A DNA stretch of 64,000 nucleotides from CADCTB01 sp963768975. GTDB taxonomy: Bacteria; Actinomycetota; Acidimicrobiia; Acidimicrobiales; AC-14. How positions within the stretch are numbered: the stretch's first letter is position 1; each line of letters begins with the position of its first letter. The position numbers and the translations under genes were made by a program. The stretch is taken from NCBI GenBank assembly GCA_963768975.1, contig CAVYKB010000012.1, positions 1 through 64,000 on the forward strand, written 5' to 3'. Below, piece after piece: positions 42,351 through 51,101 of the stretch. The notes under the pieces are model-generated. The model was not told the DNA's origin and searched no databases. It was given only the letters and a program-made list of their open reading frames with translations.

Positions 42351-43313
42351 TCAGCGGGCGCAGACGGCTTCGAGCCGCTGGTACAGGACCTCCTGGGTGC
42401 GCTTCATCCACACGTCCTTGACCAAAAGCACCTCCTTGGCCACCGACTCCGGGCCGGGGTGCAGGCGCGTCCTTCCGTCGAGGGGGTCGAGGTGGACGAC
42501 GGTCGCCTCGCACCGGGCCAGTTCCGGGTCCTCGGCGATGGCCACCGCGATCGGGTCGTGCATGTAGGTGTGCTGCCTGCCCTTCTTCCCGAGATAGATC
42601 GAGACGAGAGTCTCCATGGTGCGGGCCATCGGGGTCTCCAACGCCCGCATCCCTTCGAGCCTCTCCTGGTCGACGAGGGAGTACTGCGTCACGTCAGTGG
42701 TCAGGAGGGTGACGGGTGTGGCGGACCGGAAGACGACTTCAGCGGCGCCGGCGTCGCTACAGAAGTTGTGCTCGACGCGCGGCTCGCGGCCCGGGGTGAG
42801 GAAACCGCCGAGCACCACCAGCCTCCCCACCAGGCCGGCGAAGCCGGGATCGCGCTGCATTGCGCAGGCGACGTTGGTCAACGGGCCGATGCACAGGACC
42901 AGGAGGCCGGGATGCTCCTGCGCCAGCCGGAGGAGGTGGTCGACGCCGTCCAGTCCCGCCGGGGGAGCGGGCTGGTAGCGCCGCGCCGGCGCCCGCCGGC
43001 CGTCGAGGAACTCACGTTCCTCGGGCGTGATCTCGTCGTAGAGCACACCTCGGCCCTCGTGCCACTCCCAGGGTCCCGCGTCGCGACGAGCCGCGATCGG
43101 TCGGACCGGTTGCGATTCGCCGGCCCAAACCGGGCAGTCGACGCCGGCAAGGTCGACCAGCCGGCGGGTCATGTCGGCCCGCAGGGGACTGTCCACGTAC
43201 ACCGTGGTGATCCCCAGGAGCTCGAAAGCTTCCGAGCCGAGGACGCTCACCAGCGCCAACGCGTCGTCGATGTCGGTCCCGATGTCAGTGTCCAGGACCG
43301 TCGGGATCGGCAC
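42351..43313 (-). CDS. nucleoside hydrolase (IUNH family)
   Basis: A 320-residue hydrolase that cleaves the N-glycosidic bond of (deoxy)ribonucleosides. The calcium-binding start PTVLDTDIGTDIDDALAL is intact, with CIGPLTNVA, LVVLGGFLTPG, VEHNFCSDAGAAEVV (Asn/Asp ligands) and the C-terminal YMHDPIAVA with the final calcium Asp. Length is normal. GTG at 43313 is chosen because the family strand starts just after it; the frame upstream is an FN3 relic ending in a stop. Confidence 0.9.
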   Translation of the reverse strand: MPIPTVLDTDIGTDIDDALALVSVLGSEAFELLGITTVYVDSPLRADMTRRLVDLAGVDCPVWAGESQPVRPIAARRDAGPWEWHEGRGVLYDEITPEEREFLDGRRAPARRYQPAPPAGLDGVDHLLRLAQEHPGLLVLCIGPLTNVACAMQRDPGFAGLVGRLVVLGGFLTPGREPRVEHNFCSDAGAAEVVFRSATPVTLLTTDVTQYSLVDQERLEGMRALETPMARTMETLVSIYLGKKGRQHTYMHDPIAVAIAEDPELARCEATVVHLDPLDGRTRLHPGPESVAKEVLLVKDVWMKRTQEVLYQRLEAVCAR

Positions 43314-43318
43314 GACCC

Positions 43319-43605
43319 AGCGTATATCCGGCCGGTGCCGGCGCGAACAGAGCCATCGCTGCACGGTCAGCGTGTTGCTCGGCGCTTCCGTGTTCCCCGA
43401 ACGGTCGACGGCCTTGACGACGATGTTCTCGCCGTTGATCGTCCGCTACTGGAACGACCGGCCCACCCCGATCTCCACCCACAGCGGGCTCAGCACGCCG
43501 TTCACGTACATCTCGTACTCGATCGCCGATCGCGGGTCGACGTCGTCGGTGGGCTGGGACCAGGTCAGCCATACCTCGGCGCAGCCCTGGACGGCGGGAG
43601 GGATC
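43319..43605 (-). pseudogene. fibronectin type III-like relic
   Basis: The minus strand reads AEVWLTWSQPTDDVDPRSAI, EYEMYVNGVLSPLWVEIGVG, then an in-frame TAG near 43450. It continues as RTINGENIVVKAVDRSGNTE, APSNTLTV. This is the strand pattern of one FN3 domain. It has no signal peptide or start and merges in the same frame into the nucleoside hydrolase gene. I read it as a broken end of a larger extracellular protein. Confidence 0.5.
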
Positions 43606-43610
43606 GCGGA

Positions 43611-43874
43611 CTACTTCTGCGAGCGCTTGTTCAGCGCTCCGACCCGTTCGCCGGCGACGATCAGCACGATGGACGTGGCGATGGCCACGAGCGAGCCCAG
43701 AATGTTGAGCTCGAAGATGTCACCGGTGCCGAGCGCGTTGGCCACGATGCCACCCACCACCGAGCCGACGAGGCCCAGGGCGAGCGTCATCCAAATGCTG
43801 AGATGCTGCTTACCGGGCACGAGCAGCCTGGCCAAGGCTCCCACGACCAGGCCGAACACCACGAAACCGATCAT
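43611..43874 (-). CDS. GlsB/YeaQ/YmgE-type membrane protein
   Basis: An 87-residue protein of the transglycosylase-associated family. Three spans are visible: IGFVVFGLVVGALARLLVPG, MTLALGLVGSVVGGIVANAL, and ILGSLVAIATSIVLIVAGER. The GLVGSVVGG glycine pattern is characteristic. It is usually a general-stress protein; the mechanism is not known. ATG at 43874 follows GGAGGG. Confidence 0.92.
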   Translation of the reverse strand: MIGFVVFGLVVGALARLLVPGKQHLSIWMTLALGLVGSVVGGIVANALGTGDIFELNILGSLVAIATSIVLIVAGERVGALNKRSQK

Positions 43875-43932
43875 TTTTCCCTCCGGGCCTCATCTTCGCA
43901 CCATTCGTCGGTGCCCGGGGCTCTGGGTCGGG

Positions 43933-44763
43933 TTAGGCGGGAACGGCCTCGCGTTCGGCCGCCTTGATCCAACGCACAAGCAGGGCCAGCGCGAAGCCCA
44001 GGTACACCAGCCCCGCAGGGATCCACATGATGACGCCGGCCAGCTGCTGGTCAGCCAGTGGTTCCAGGTTCCAGGCCTGCGTCGTGGTCCGGTAGCTCGA
44101 ATACCAAGGCCCCGAGGCAAAGGTGAGCAGGGCGGAGAGGAACACGCTCTGCATGGCCATGGTGAACACCAGCATGATGCCCAGCCCGTTCGACACCGCC
44201 CGGCGCCCGCCGGCGACGACTCCCCAGAACAGCACGCCGGTTGTCAGGTAGCTGGCGTGCTCGGCGACGTGGAGGGCGTGGTGCTCGAGTGCCGCGTCGT
44301 AGGGGACAGCGGCGTGCCAGAACCAGATGGTGGCGACGTGGAGCGCCCAGATCGCCGCCGGCCCCAGCCGCACCAGCCGGAAACGCCGGCGCAGTCGGCC
44401 GGCACCGTGTCGGACCGCGGCAGGGCTACCGCGGAGCAGCATGTTCGCCGGGGCGGCGAGCGCAAGGAGCGGGGCGGCGACGAGCAGGAGCAAGACGTGC
44501 TGGACCATGTGGGCCGACGCCAGGGCGCCGGCCAGGGCGTCGAGCGGCGAGACGACGGCGATGAGGATGACCGAGAGGCCGCCGGCGAAGCACAGCGACC
44601 GCCAGGTGTCGGAGGAGCGCTGCGGGCCCCGCAGCCGGCCCCGCTGGTAGGCCCACACCGCCAATCCCGCAGCGAGCACGAGTGGCAGATCCGGGTTCCA
44701 CGCCCGCCACAGATCGTGAGGTTCGACGGGCCGGCCGGCATGGGCGAGAACCGCCGTCAGCAT
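43933..44763 (-). CDS. ctaG: caa3-type cytochrome oxidase assembly protein CtaG
   Basis: A 276-residue polytopic membrane protein of the caa3_CtaG family. It has about seven spans and the conserved HMVQHVLLLLVAAPLLALAA, AIWALHVATIWFWHAAVPYD and LEHHALHVAEHASYLTTGVL histidine-rich helices, thought to handle copper for the oxidase. ATG at 44763 overlaps the preceding small membrane protein by seven bases, completing the oxidase operon. Confidence 0.92.
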   Translation of the reverse strand: MLTAVLAHAGRPVEPHDLWRAWNPDLPLVLAAGLAVWAYQRGRLRGPQRSSDTWRSLCFAGGLSVILIAVVSPLDALAGALASAHMVQHVLLLLVAAPLLALAAPANMLLRGSPAAVRHGAGRLRRRFRLVRLGPAAIWALHVATIWFWHAAVPYDAALEHHALHVAEHASYLTTGVLFWGVVAGGRRAVSNGLGIMLVFTMAMQSVFLSALLTFASGPWYSSYRTTTQAWNLEPLADQQLAGVIMWIPAGLVYLGFALALLVRWIKAAEREAVPA

Positions 44764-45170
44764 TCGAGTACCAGCGCCGGCAGGCCGACGAACAACACTG
44801 CGATGGCGGAGAAGATTGCCAGCAGGAAGCCGGCGAAGGCCATGGTGACGCCCGCCTCCTGACCCTGGTCGGCGGCTGCCCGCCATCGACGACGGGACCA
44901 GACGGCGAACCCTGCGCAGACGGCAACCGCCACGGCCGTGGCCGTGAGGGTGGTGGCCGACGGCACCGGCGGGTCGAAGGCGTCGAGCCCCCGGCCGTCG
45001 CCGCTGCACCCGGCCTCAGCCACGAGGTAGACGACCATGAAATGGGTGATCCACGTCATCGGCCCGCCCAGGAACGCGACCCAGATGATGCGTGCCGGCC
45101 GGTCACGTGAGACGTCGACCGGCATCGGCGTGCCATCGGCGCCGGTCCGGGAACCCGCGTGCTCGCTCAC
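44757..45170 (-). CDS. small membrane protein of the caa3 oxidase operon
   Basis: A 137-residue protein with three hydrophobic segments (IIWVAFLGGPMTWITHFMVV, TLTATAVAVAVCAGFAVWS and MAFAGFLLAIFSAIAVLFVG). I do not recognise a named family, but proteins of this size are regularly found between subunit III and CtaG in actinobacterial caa3 operons, so it may be an accessory subunit. GTG at 45170 overlaps the oxidase stop by four bases; an internal ATG at 45125 is an alternative start. Confidence 0.75.
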   Translation of the reverse strand: MSEHAGSRTGADGTPMPVDVSRDRPARIIWVAFLGGPMTWITHFMVVYLVAEAGCSGDGRGLDAFDPPVPSATTLTATAVAVAVCAGFAVWSRRRWRAAADQGQEAGVTMAFAGFLLAIFSAIAVLFVGLPALVLEC

Positions 45171-47719
45171 GTGAGGTAGGGCCCGAGGTAGAGGGTGCCG
45201 AAGCCGGCGACCCAGACGACGACCGCCGCGGTCCAGAACCGGGCAACGTTGGCAACGGTGGCGTGGCGGCGCACGGTGTACTGGCCTCTGATGGCCCAGA
45301 ACGTCGCCATGGCCAGCATGACCATGCCGCCGACGGTCACCACGCCGACGAAGCCGGCGAGGGTGTGGAAGACCGAACCGTAGGCGTGGGCCTTGGCACC
45401 GAAGCCCATCGTCGTCAGCTCCCGGAACTGGACGACCAGGCCGGCCACCGCCAGCACCAGCGTCACGATGAGGCCCAACACGAACCCGGGCTGGTCGCCG
45501 GCCCGCACCCGCCGCAGGGCGCCGTAGATGCCGAAGCCGCTGGCGGCCAGCAGGCCGGCGGCGACAGTGGCCCGCAGCAGCCCCGGCTCGTCGATGCCGG
45601 CGGGCGGCCACTGCGGGTTGACCAGGCGCAGGTAGAAGTACGCCAGGAGCAGGCTGGCGAAGGCTATGCCGACGAACAGGATGGCGAGGCCCATGCCCCA
45701 CGCGGCGACAACGACGCTGCCGCCGGCGTTGACGGCCACGCCGTGCTCGCGCTCGAAGGCGTCCTCCTCCTCGACGGTCATGGGTGGGTCCTCTGGCCAG
45801 TTCCACGCGATCAGCGCCACCAGGACGGTGACCACGGCGACCGCGATGATCCACCGCAGCTTGATGAGCTCGGCGATGAAGATGAGCACCACCCCGCAGG
45901 CGGCGACGAGCGGCCAGATCGACGGGTGGGCGACCCGGAACACCTCCTGGGGCCGGGCGTCCGCCGTCCCGACGATCACCGCCGCCCGCCACTTCAGGGG
46001 CCAGCCCGCCAGCGCGTGGACGAACTTCACCGTGCGCTCGTCGCCGCTGTGCAGGTCGTCCTGGTCCCACATCGGGTGGCGGCTGTGGACGATCGGCAAC
46101 ACCGACCAGCCGTGCTCGGCCGGCGGTGAGCTGGTCGCCCACTCGAGTGTGTCGCCACCCCACGGGTTGTTCCCGGCCGGCTCGCCCCGCCGCAGGCTGC
46201 GGACCACGTTCCAGATGAATACGCCGATGCCCGGGACGATCATGGTCACTACGCCGATGGTGGAGATGAGGTTGTAGATGCCCCACCCGAGGTCGTCGCT
46301 GTAGGTGTAGACGCGCCGCGGCATCCCCATGAGGCCGACGATGTGCATGGGGAAGAACGTCACGTTCACCCCGACGAACAGCAGCCAGAAGTTCCACCGG
46401 CCCAGGCGCTCGTCGAGCATCCTGCCCTTGAACTTGGGAAACCAGTAGTAGACGCCGGCGAAAATCGGGAAGGCCACGCCGCCGATGAGCACGTAGTGCA
46501 TGTGGCCGACGACGAAAAAAGAGTCGTGGGCCTGAAGGTCGAACGGGACCGCTGCCACCATGACGCCGGTGATCCCGCCGATGACGAAGATAACCAGGAA
46601 GCCGACGACGAAGTACAGCGGCGTCTTCCACTCGGCCCGGCCGGCCCAGATGGTGGCCAGCCACCCCACGAACTGCACGCCGGCCGGTACCGCGATCAGC
46701 ATGCTGGCGGCGGCGAAGAAGCTGAGGACGAGCGGGGGCAGCCCGACGGCGAACATGTGGTGGGCCCAGAGGCCGAAGGACAGGAAGCCGATGGCCACCA
46801 GAGCGCCGACCAGCCAGGTGTAGCCGACCAGCCGCTTCCTCATGAAGACCGGCAGGATCATGGAGACGACGCCGGTCGCCGGCACGAACTGGATGTAGAC
46901 CTCGGGGTGGCCGAAGATCCAGAAGAGGTGCTGCCACAGCAGCGAGCTGCCGCCCTGGGCGGGGTTGAAGAATTGGGTGCCGAAGCCCCGGTCGAGCTCG
47001 AGGAGCAGGCTCCCGATGATGAGCGGGGTGAAGGCGAACAGGATCATGAACGAGAAGACGAGAAGCGCCCACGCGAGAATGGGCATCCGGTTCAACGTCA
47101 TCCCCGGGGCTCGCATCTTGAGGACGCCGATGATGATCTCGATGGCGGCAGCGATGGCACCGACCTCGGCGACGCCGAGGCCGAGCACCCAGAAGTCAAG
47201 GGCCAGGTCGGCTGAGTAGGTGGGCCCGCTGAGCGGCGTATATGCGAACCAGCCGGCGTCGGGGACGAGCTGGAACAGCGTGCTGCTGTAATACAGCAGG
47301 CCGCCGAACAGGACCGTCCAGTAGGAGAAAGCGCCAAGGCGGGGGAACGGCATCTCCCGGGTGCCGAGGATCAGGGGCAGGAGCAGGATGGCGAAGCCTT
47401 CGAAGATGGGAAGGATCACCAGGAACATCACGACCGTGCCGTGGTTGGTGAACAGCTCGTTGTAGGTCTCCGGGCTGACCAGGTTGTTCTCGGCGATCGC
47501 CAGCTGGAGGCGCATGACAACGGAGTCGACGCTGCCGCCGAGCAGCAGGAAGAAGAACCCGGTCAGGAGGAGGCGGGCGCCGAGCTTGTCGTTCTGGACG
47601 CCGGTCAGCTGGCCCCAGAGCCCGGGCGGGTCGGCGAAGAGCTCGTTGAGCTCGTCGTGGGTGAGCGGCTTCTCCGACGCCGGCCCGGGCCCCTGAGGCG
47701 AGAGGGGCACCGTGGTCAC
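45167..47719 (-). CDS. ctaD: cytochrome c oxidase, fused subunits I and III
   Basis: An 850-residue chain. Residues 1-560 are subunit I with all metal ligands: His93 (NHGTVVMF, heme a), His271 with Tyr275 (GHPEVYI, the CuB cross-link), His320/His321 (AHHMF, CuB), and His406/His408 (GHMHYVL, hemes a3 and a). After a span region, residues about 640-850 form subunit III (VVAAWGMGLAILFVGIAFAS, LLLAYFYLRLVNPQWPP, SVFHTLAGFVGVV). The fusion resembles that of Thermus caa3. It should pump protons while reducing oxygen. GTG at 47719 overlaps the subunit II stop by four bases. Confidence 0.95.
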   Translation of the reverse strand: MTTVPLSPQGPGPASEKPLTHDELNELFADPPGLWGQLTGVQNDKLGARLLLTGFFFLLLGGSVDSVVMRLQLAIAENNLVSPETYNELFTNHGTVVMFLVILPIFEGFAILLLPLILGTREMPFPRLGAFSYWTVLFGGLLYYSSTLFQLVPDAGWFAYTPLSGPTYSADLALDFWVLGLGVAEVGAIAAAIEIIIGVLKMRAPGMTLNRMPILAWALLVFSFMILFAFTPLIIGSLLLELDRGFGTQFFNPAQGGSSLLWQHLFWIFGHPEVYIQFVPATGVVSMILPVFMRKRLVGYTWLVGALVAIGFLSFGLWAHHMFAVGLPPLVLSFFAAASMLIAVPAGVQFVGWLATIWAGRAEWKTPLYFVVGFLVIFVIGGITGVMVAAVPFDLQAHDSFFVVGHMHYVLIGGVAFPIFAGVYYWFPKFKGRMLDERLGRWNFWLLFVGVNVTFFPMHIVGLMGMPRRVYTYSDDLGWGIYNLISTIGVVTMIVPGIGVFIWNVVRSLRRGEPAGNNPWGGDTLEWATSSPPAEHGWSVLPIVHSRHPMWDQDDLHSGDERTVKFVHALAGWPLKWRAAVIVGTADARPQEVFRVAHPSIWPLVAACGVVLIFIAELIKLRWIIAVAVVTVLVALIAWNWPEDPPMTVEEEDAFEREHGVAVNAGGSVVVAAWGMGLAILFVGIAFASLLLAYFYLRLVNPQWPPAGIDEPGLLRATVAAGLLAASGFGIYGALRRVRAGDQPGFVLGLIVTLVLAVAGLVVQFRELTTMGFGAKAHAYGSVFHTLAGFVGVVTVGGMVMLAMATFWAIRGQYTVRRHATVANVARFWTAAVVVWVAGFGTLYLGPYLT

Positions 47720-48660
47720 CGCAGCCCCTCCAGGTAGGCCAGTAGGTCGGCGAGCTGGTCGCCGGTGATCTCGGGCGCCGGCATGGCGACGCCCCGCTTG
47801 ATCGCGTGCGGGTCCGAAACCCAGCGGGCCCGCTGCTCTGCGGTGTTCGGCACCGCGGCCGCGCCCAGGCTGGCCCGGCTGGCGACGTGGGTGAGGTCGG
47901 GACCGGTGGTGGCCGTCGCCGGCGTGCCCCGGACGGTGTGGCAGGCGCCGCAGTTGCCGGCGCCGAGGAAGACGTTCTGCCCCCGCTGGGCGTTGGCCGC
48001 TGCGGGCTGAGCGGCCGGGCCTTGGCGGCTGGCCACCCACGCCGCGAAAGCGTCGGCCGGCTCGGCCACCACGTCCATGCCCATGAGCGTGTGCTGGAGC
48101 CCGCAGAACTCCGCGCAGCGGTTGAGGTGCCGGCCCGGCTCGTCGGCCTCGAGGACCAGGGTGTTGGTCTTGTCGGGGAGGAGGTCGAGTTTGCCGCCCA
48201 GCGCCGGCACCCAGAAGCTGTGGATCACGTCGGCCGACGTCAGCTGCAGGGCGACGGCGCGCCCGACTGGGATGTGCATCTCGTTCGCCGTCGTGATCCC
48301 CTCCGCCGGGTAGCGCACCTCCCACCACCACTGGTGGCCGACGATCTCGACCACCAGCGCTCCGGCCGGGGCGGTCGTCGGGACGGCACGCATGGCGTGG
48401 ACGGTGGCGGCGAAGACGATGGAGATGACCACGAGGGGTAGCGCCACCCCACCGCCCACCAGCCACGGCCCGAACCGGTCAGGCGGCTGGGGTCCGGCTT
48501 CCGGCGCGTCGCCCGGGCGGTGGCGGAACAGGCCGACGACCAGGAACACGGCGAAGATCACGAAGACGCCGGCCCCGAGCGCCAGCATCAGCCACCACAG
48601 CCCGGCGGCTGAGTCGGCGACGGGCCCCTCGGGGTCGAGCGCCTGCGCGAACAGCCTCAT
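47716..48660 (-). CDS. ctaC: cytochrome c oxidase subunit II with cytochrome c domain
   Basis: A 314-residue subunit II of caa3 type. Two spans (20-43 and 66-88) are followed by the cupredoxin domain. The CuA ligands are His147, Cys182, Cys186, His190 and Met193 (CAEFCGLQHTLMGM). A fused class I cytochrome c domain has CGACH at 237-241 and a Met ligand near 291 (GVAMPAPE). No lipobox is obvious at the N-terminus. It accepts electrons and passes them to the fused I/III chain. It is the first gene of the operon. Confidence 0.95.
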   Translation of the reverse strand: MRLFAQALDPEGPVADSAAGLWWLMLALGAGVFVIFAVFLVVGLFRHRPGDAPEAGPQPPDRFGPWLVGGGVALPLVVISIVFAATVHAMRAVPTTAPAGALVVEIVGHQWWWEVRYPAEGITTANEMHIPVGRAVALQLTSADVIHSFWVPALGGKLDLLPDKTNTLVLEADEPGRHLNRCAEFCGLQHTLMGMDVVAEPADAFAAWVASRQGPAAQPAAANAQRGQNVFLGAGNCGACHTVRGTPATATTGPDLTHVASRASLGAAAVPNTAEQRARWVSDPHAIKRGVAMPAPEITGDQLADLLAYLEGLR

Positions 48661-48749
48661 CGCCGCCCCGCTCCGTTGCCGCCCGCTCGCGCCAAGCCGC
48701 CCTTCCCCCGCTCGTTGCCGATCGTTGCCGGCGCCAGCGTAGGCGCGCT

Positions 48750-49345
48750 TCAGACTCGGATTGTCGGGTAGCCGATGGCGTTGTACACGGCGCGGTGGCG
48801 GGCACGCTGCGGCCTCGGGCGCCGGCGGCGGCTCGCCGGTCCCGCAGCGCCTCATACTCGACGAAGGCGGGCAGGCGCCGGCCAGCGCCTCTGCGTCGGC
48901 GGGTGGCACGAGCAGCGCGTCCTGCCCCGAGGTCAGGTACTCACGGAAGACCGGGATGTCGGAGGTCACCACCTGCAAACGTGAGCTCATGGCCTCAGAC
49001 CGCCAGCCCCCAGCCCTCCTAGAGCGACGGGAAGGCGAGGGCGTTTGCGGCGGCGTACCAGCCGGGGAGCTCCTCGTCGGCCACGGTGCCGAGCAGGACG
49101 ACGTCGCGCCCCAGCTCCAGGCCGTGGGCGGGAAAGCTGTGAAGCGCAGCCGGTCGACGCCGTTGTAGACGACGCCGTACTCGTCCTTCAGCAGCGTGCG
49201 CCAGTGCTGGCTGACGACCAGGACGACATCGGGCAAGAGGATGGCCGGGCGCTGGCAGTCGCCGATGATGATCGAGGGGCACCAGGTGGCCCGCTTCGAC
49301 CGCCAGCAGTGCGAGCAGGCTGGCGGTCCGGCCGGCCGCCGCGTC
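48750..49345 (-). pseudogene. decayed GT4 glycosyltransferase (MSMEG_0565-like)
   Basis: Fragments of one GT-B enzyme appear in order but in different frames. RPAILLPDVVLVVSQHWRTL then LKDEYGVVYNGVDRLRF opens it; after a deletion comes GRDVVLLGTVADEELPGWYA, AANALAFPSL and a TAG; then E-G-W-G-L-A-V and a TGA; then RLQVVTSDIPVFREYLTSGQ, DALLVPPADAEALAGA; and finally RHRAVYNAIGYPTI before a TGA at 48750-48752. The wording matches the MSMEG_0565-type family best. The N-terminal half and a central stretch are missing, so it is not functional. Confidence 0.75.
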
Positions 49346-49490
49346 TGCCACCCGCCGGCCAGAGACCCGGAATGGCCCACCAGGCGGGTGCGAAGCGGTC
49401 CGTCGTGCGGCGGGTGTGGTGGGCTGAGGTCACGCGACCTCGTTCTCGTTGGCCGGCTCGACTCTGCCGGCGGCCGCCTACGCTGGCCCG

Positions 49491-50591
49491 ATGACGTTGC
49501 GCCTCAACGGCCGGTTGGTCCCCATCATCGGCACTGCTCGCATCTATGTGTGCGGCATCACCCCCTACGGGACCACCCACCTCGGGCACGCGTCCACATT
49601 CGTCTGGATCGACGTGCTGGCCCGCGTGCTGCGCCACACCGGCCTGGAGGTCGAGGTCTGCCGCAACATCACCGACGTCGACGACGACATGCTCGAGCAG
49701 GCCCGCCGGCTCCACGACGACTGGCGCATGTTGGCAGCGCGCCAGACCTACCGCTTCGAGGCCGACATGCGCCAGCTGCGGGTCGGTCAGCCCACGTTCG
49801 AGCCCCAGGCCCACGTCTACGTCAACGAGGTCGTCGCCCTTGCCGAGGCCCTGCTCGCCGCCGGCGTGGCCTACGAGCGCGAGGGCGCGGTCTACCAGCG
49901 CGGAGCCGCCGTCGCCGAACGGGCCGGGCTGGAGCGTGACGCGGCGCTGGCGCTGGTGGCCGACCACGGCGGTCACGCCGACGATCCGCTGAAGGACAAC
50001 CCGCTCGACACCCCGGTGTGGCAACGGTCGGCGGAGGGCGAGCCCACCTGGCCCAGCCCCTGGGGCCCCGGGCGGCCGGGGTGGCACTCTGAGTGCGCGG
50101 CGATGGCCCTGGCCACGCTTGGCCCGGGCATCGACGTGCACGGCGGCGGCGCCGACCTGACCTTTCCCCACCACGCATTCGAAGCGGCCCAGGCCGAGGA
50201 CGCCACCGGTGTGCGCCCGTTCGCCCGCAGCTGGCTCCACGCCGGCACCGTCACCGTCGGCGGCGAGAAGATGGCCAAGTCGACCGGCAACCTCGTGCTC
50301 GTCCACGACCTGCTCGACGACAACTGGCCGCCGGGCGCCATCCGCCTGCTGCTCATCGACCGGCCGTGGGCGCAGGGCTGGGACTACGCCGAGGAGGCGT
50401 TGACCGCCGCCGCCGACCGTCTCGACCGGCTCTGGTCCCGAGCCGGCACGTCGACGACGAACGCGGCCAGCGAGCAGGCCGCGCTCGACGCCCTGATCGA
50501 CGACCTCGACGTGCCCCGAGCACTGAGCATCGCCGAGGAGGCCGGCGGCCACACCCTGCGCACCGTCGGCGCGCTCCTCGGGCTCTTCTGA
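49491..50591 (+). CDS. cysteine ligase, MshC/CysS-like
   Basis: A 366-residue class Ia synthetase-like enzyme that activates cysteine with ATP. The HIGH motif is THLGHAS at 29-35 and the KMSKS loop is KMAKS near 265. The cysteine-specific zinc ligands are Cys21 (VCGITPYG), the Cys in WHSECAAMA, and PHHAFE. The anticodon-binding domain of true CysS (about 460 residues) is absent, so ligation to an aminosugar, as MshC does in mycothiol synthesis, is more likely. Some similarity words (ITPYGTTHLGHA, NITDVDDDMLEQA) fit both families. ATG at 49491 is chosen by homology to the family start. Confidence 0.8.
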   Translation: MTLRLNGRLVPIIGTARIYVCGITPYGTTHLGHASTFVWIDVLARVLRHTGLEVEVCRNITDVDDDMLEQARRLHDDWRMLAARQTYRFEADMRQLRVGQPTFEPQAHVYVNEVVALAEALLAAGVAYEREGAVYQRGAAVAERAGLERDAALALVADHGGHADDPLKDNPLDTPVWQRSAEGEPTWPSPWGPGRPGWHSECAAMALATLGPGIDVHGGGADLTFPHHAFEAAQAEDATGVRPFARSWLHAGTVTVGGEKMAKSTGNLVLVHDLLDDNWPPGAIRLLLIDRPWAQGWDYAEEALTAAADRLDRLWSRAGTSTTNAASEQAALDALIDDLDVPRALSIAEEAGGHTLRTVGALLGLF

Positions 50592-50974
50592 CGTCAACCC
50601 TGCGAGTTGCGGCGTACGCCCTGATTCTGAATGCGGACGGGGAGGTGCTTCTCGTACGAGCCGGTTTGCGCTCGGCGACGCCCGGTCGCTGGTACCTCCC
50701 TGGCGGTGGCATCGAGGCCGGCGAGACGCCGGCAGCCTGTGCCGTCCGGGAGACGCAGGAGGAGACCGGTCTCTCCATCCGTCTCGGCGCGTTGCTGATG
50801 ACGTCGCCGGAGGCGGCGGGCACGATCCGGCACGTCTTCGAGGGTTTCGTGGAGTCCGGGGACCTGCGCCACGAGGTCGAGGGGACGTCGGACCTCGCGC
50901 AGTGGCATGCCATCCCCCCGGCGGGAATCGACGTCATGCCGTTCGTCCTCGACGCCATCGAAGCGCGGCAATGA
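50588..50974 (+). CDS. Nudix hydrolase
   Basis: A 128-residue NUDIX protein. The full box G-x5-E-x7-R-E-x2-E-E-x-G-L is present in GGIEAGETPAACAVRE then TQEETGL, so divalent-metal-dependent cleavage of a nucleoside diphosphate-linked substrate is expected. There is no ATG, GTG or TTG upstream in frame; the only usable codon is CTG at 50588, which forms CTGA with the stop of the ligase gene. Either CTG is used through coupling or the chain starts by reinitiation. Its coupling suggests a role near the ligase. Confidence 0.85.
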   Translation: MTSTLRVAAYALILNADGEVLLVRAGLRSATPGRWYLPGGGIEAGETPAACAVRETQEETGLSIRLGALLMTSPEAAGTIRHVFEGFVESGDLRHEVEGTSDLAQWHAIPPAGIDVMPFVLDAIEARQ

Positions 50975-51101
50975 GCTGTCCCTCCGCCATGAGAAAGATA
51001 CCGCGTGAGGGGGGGCTTGCCGCAAGCGGCTGATACGTGCTGAACATGACCGGTCCCGGGTGCCGATCAGGCCAGGACTGATGAAGTCAGGGGGTCATGG
51101 A

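Noticed and set aside
42459..44862. Long plus-strand frames of 502 and 563 codons opposite the nucleoside hydrolase and ctaG
   Set aside because: They are antisense to well-supported genes, with shadow composition and no start signals.
44757..47072. 771-codon minus-strand frame within the oxidase gene
   Set aside because: Arg/Pro-rich shadow of the fused ctaDE gene. Only its last 138 codons (44757-45170) are a real gene.
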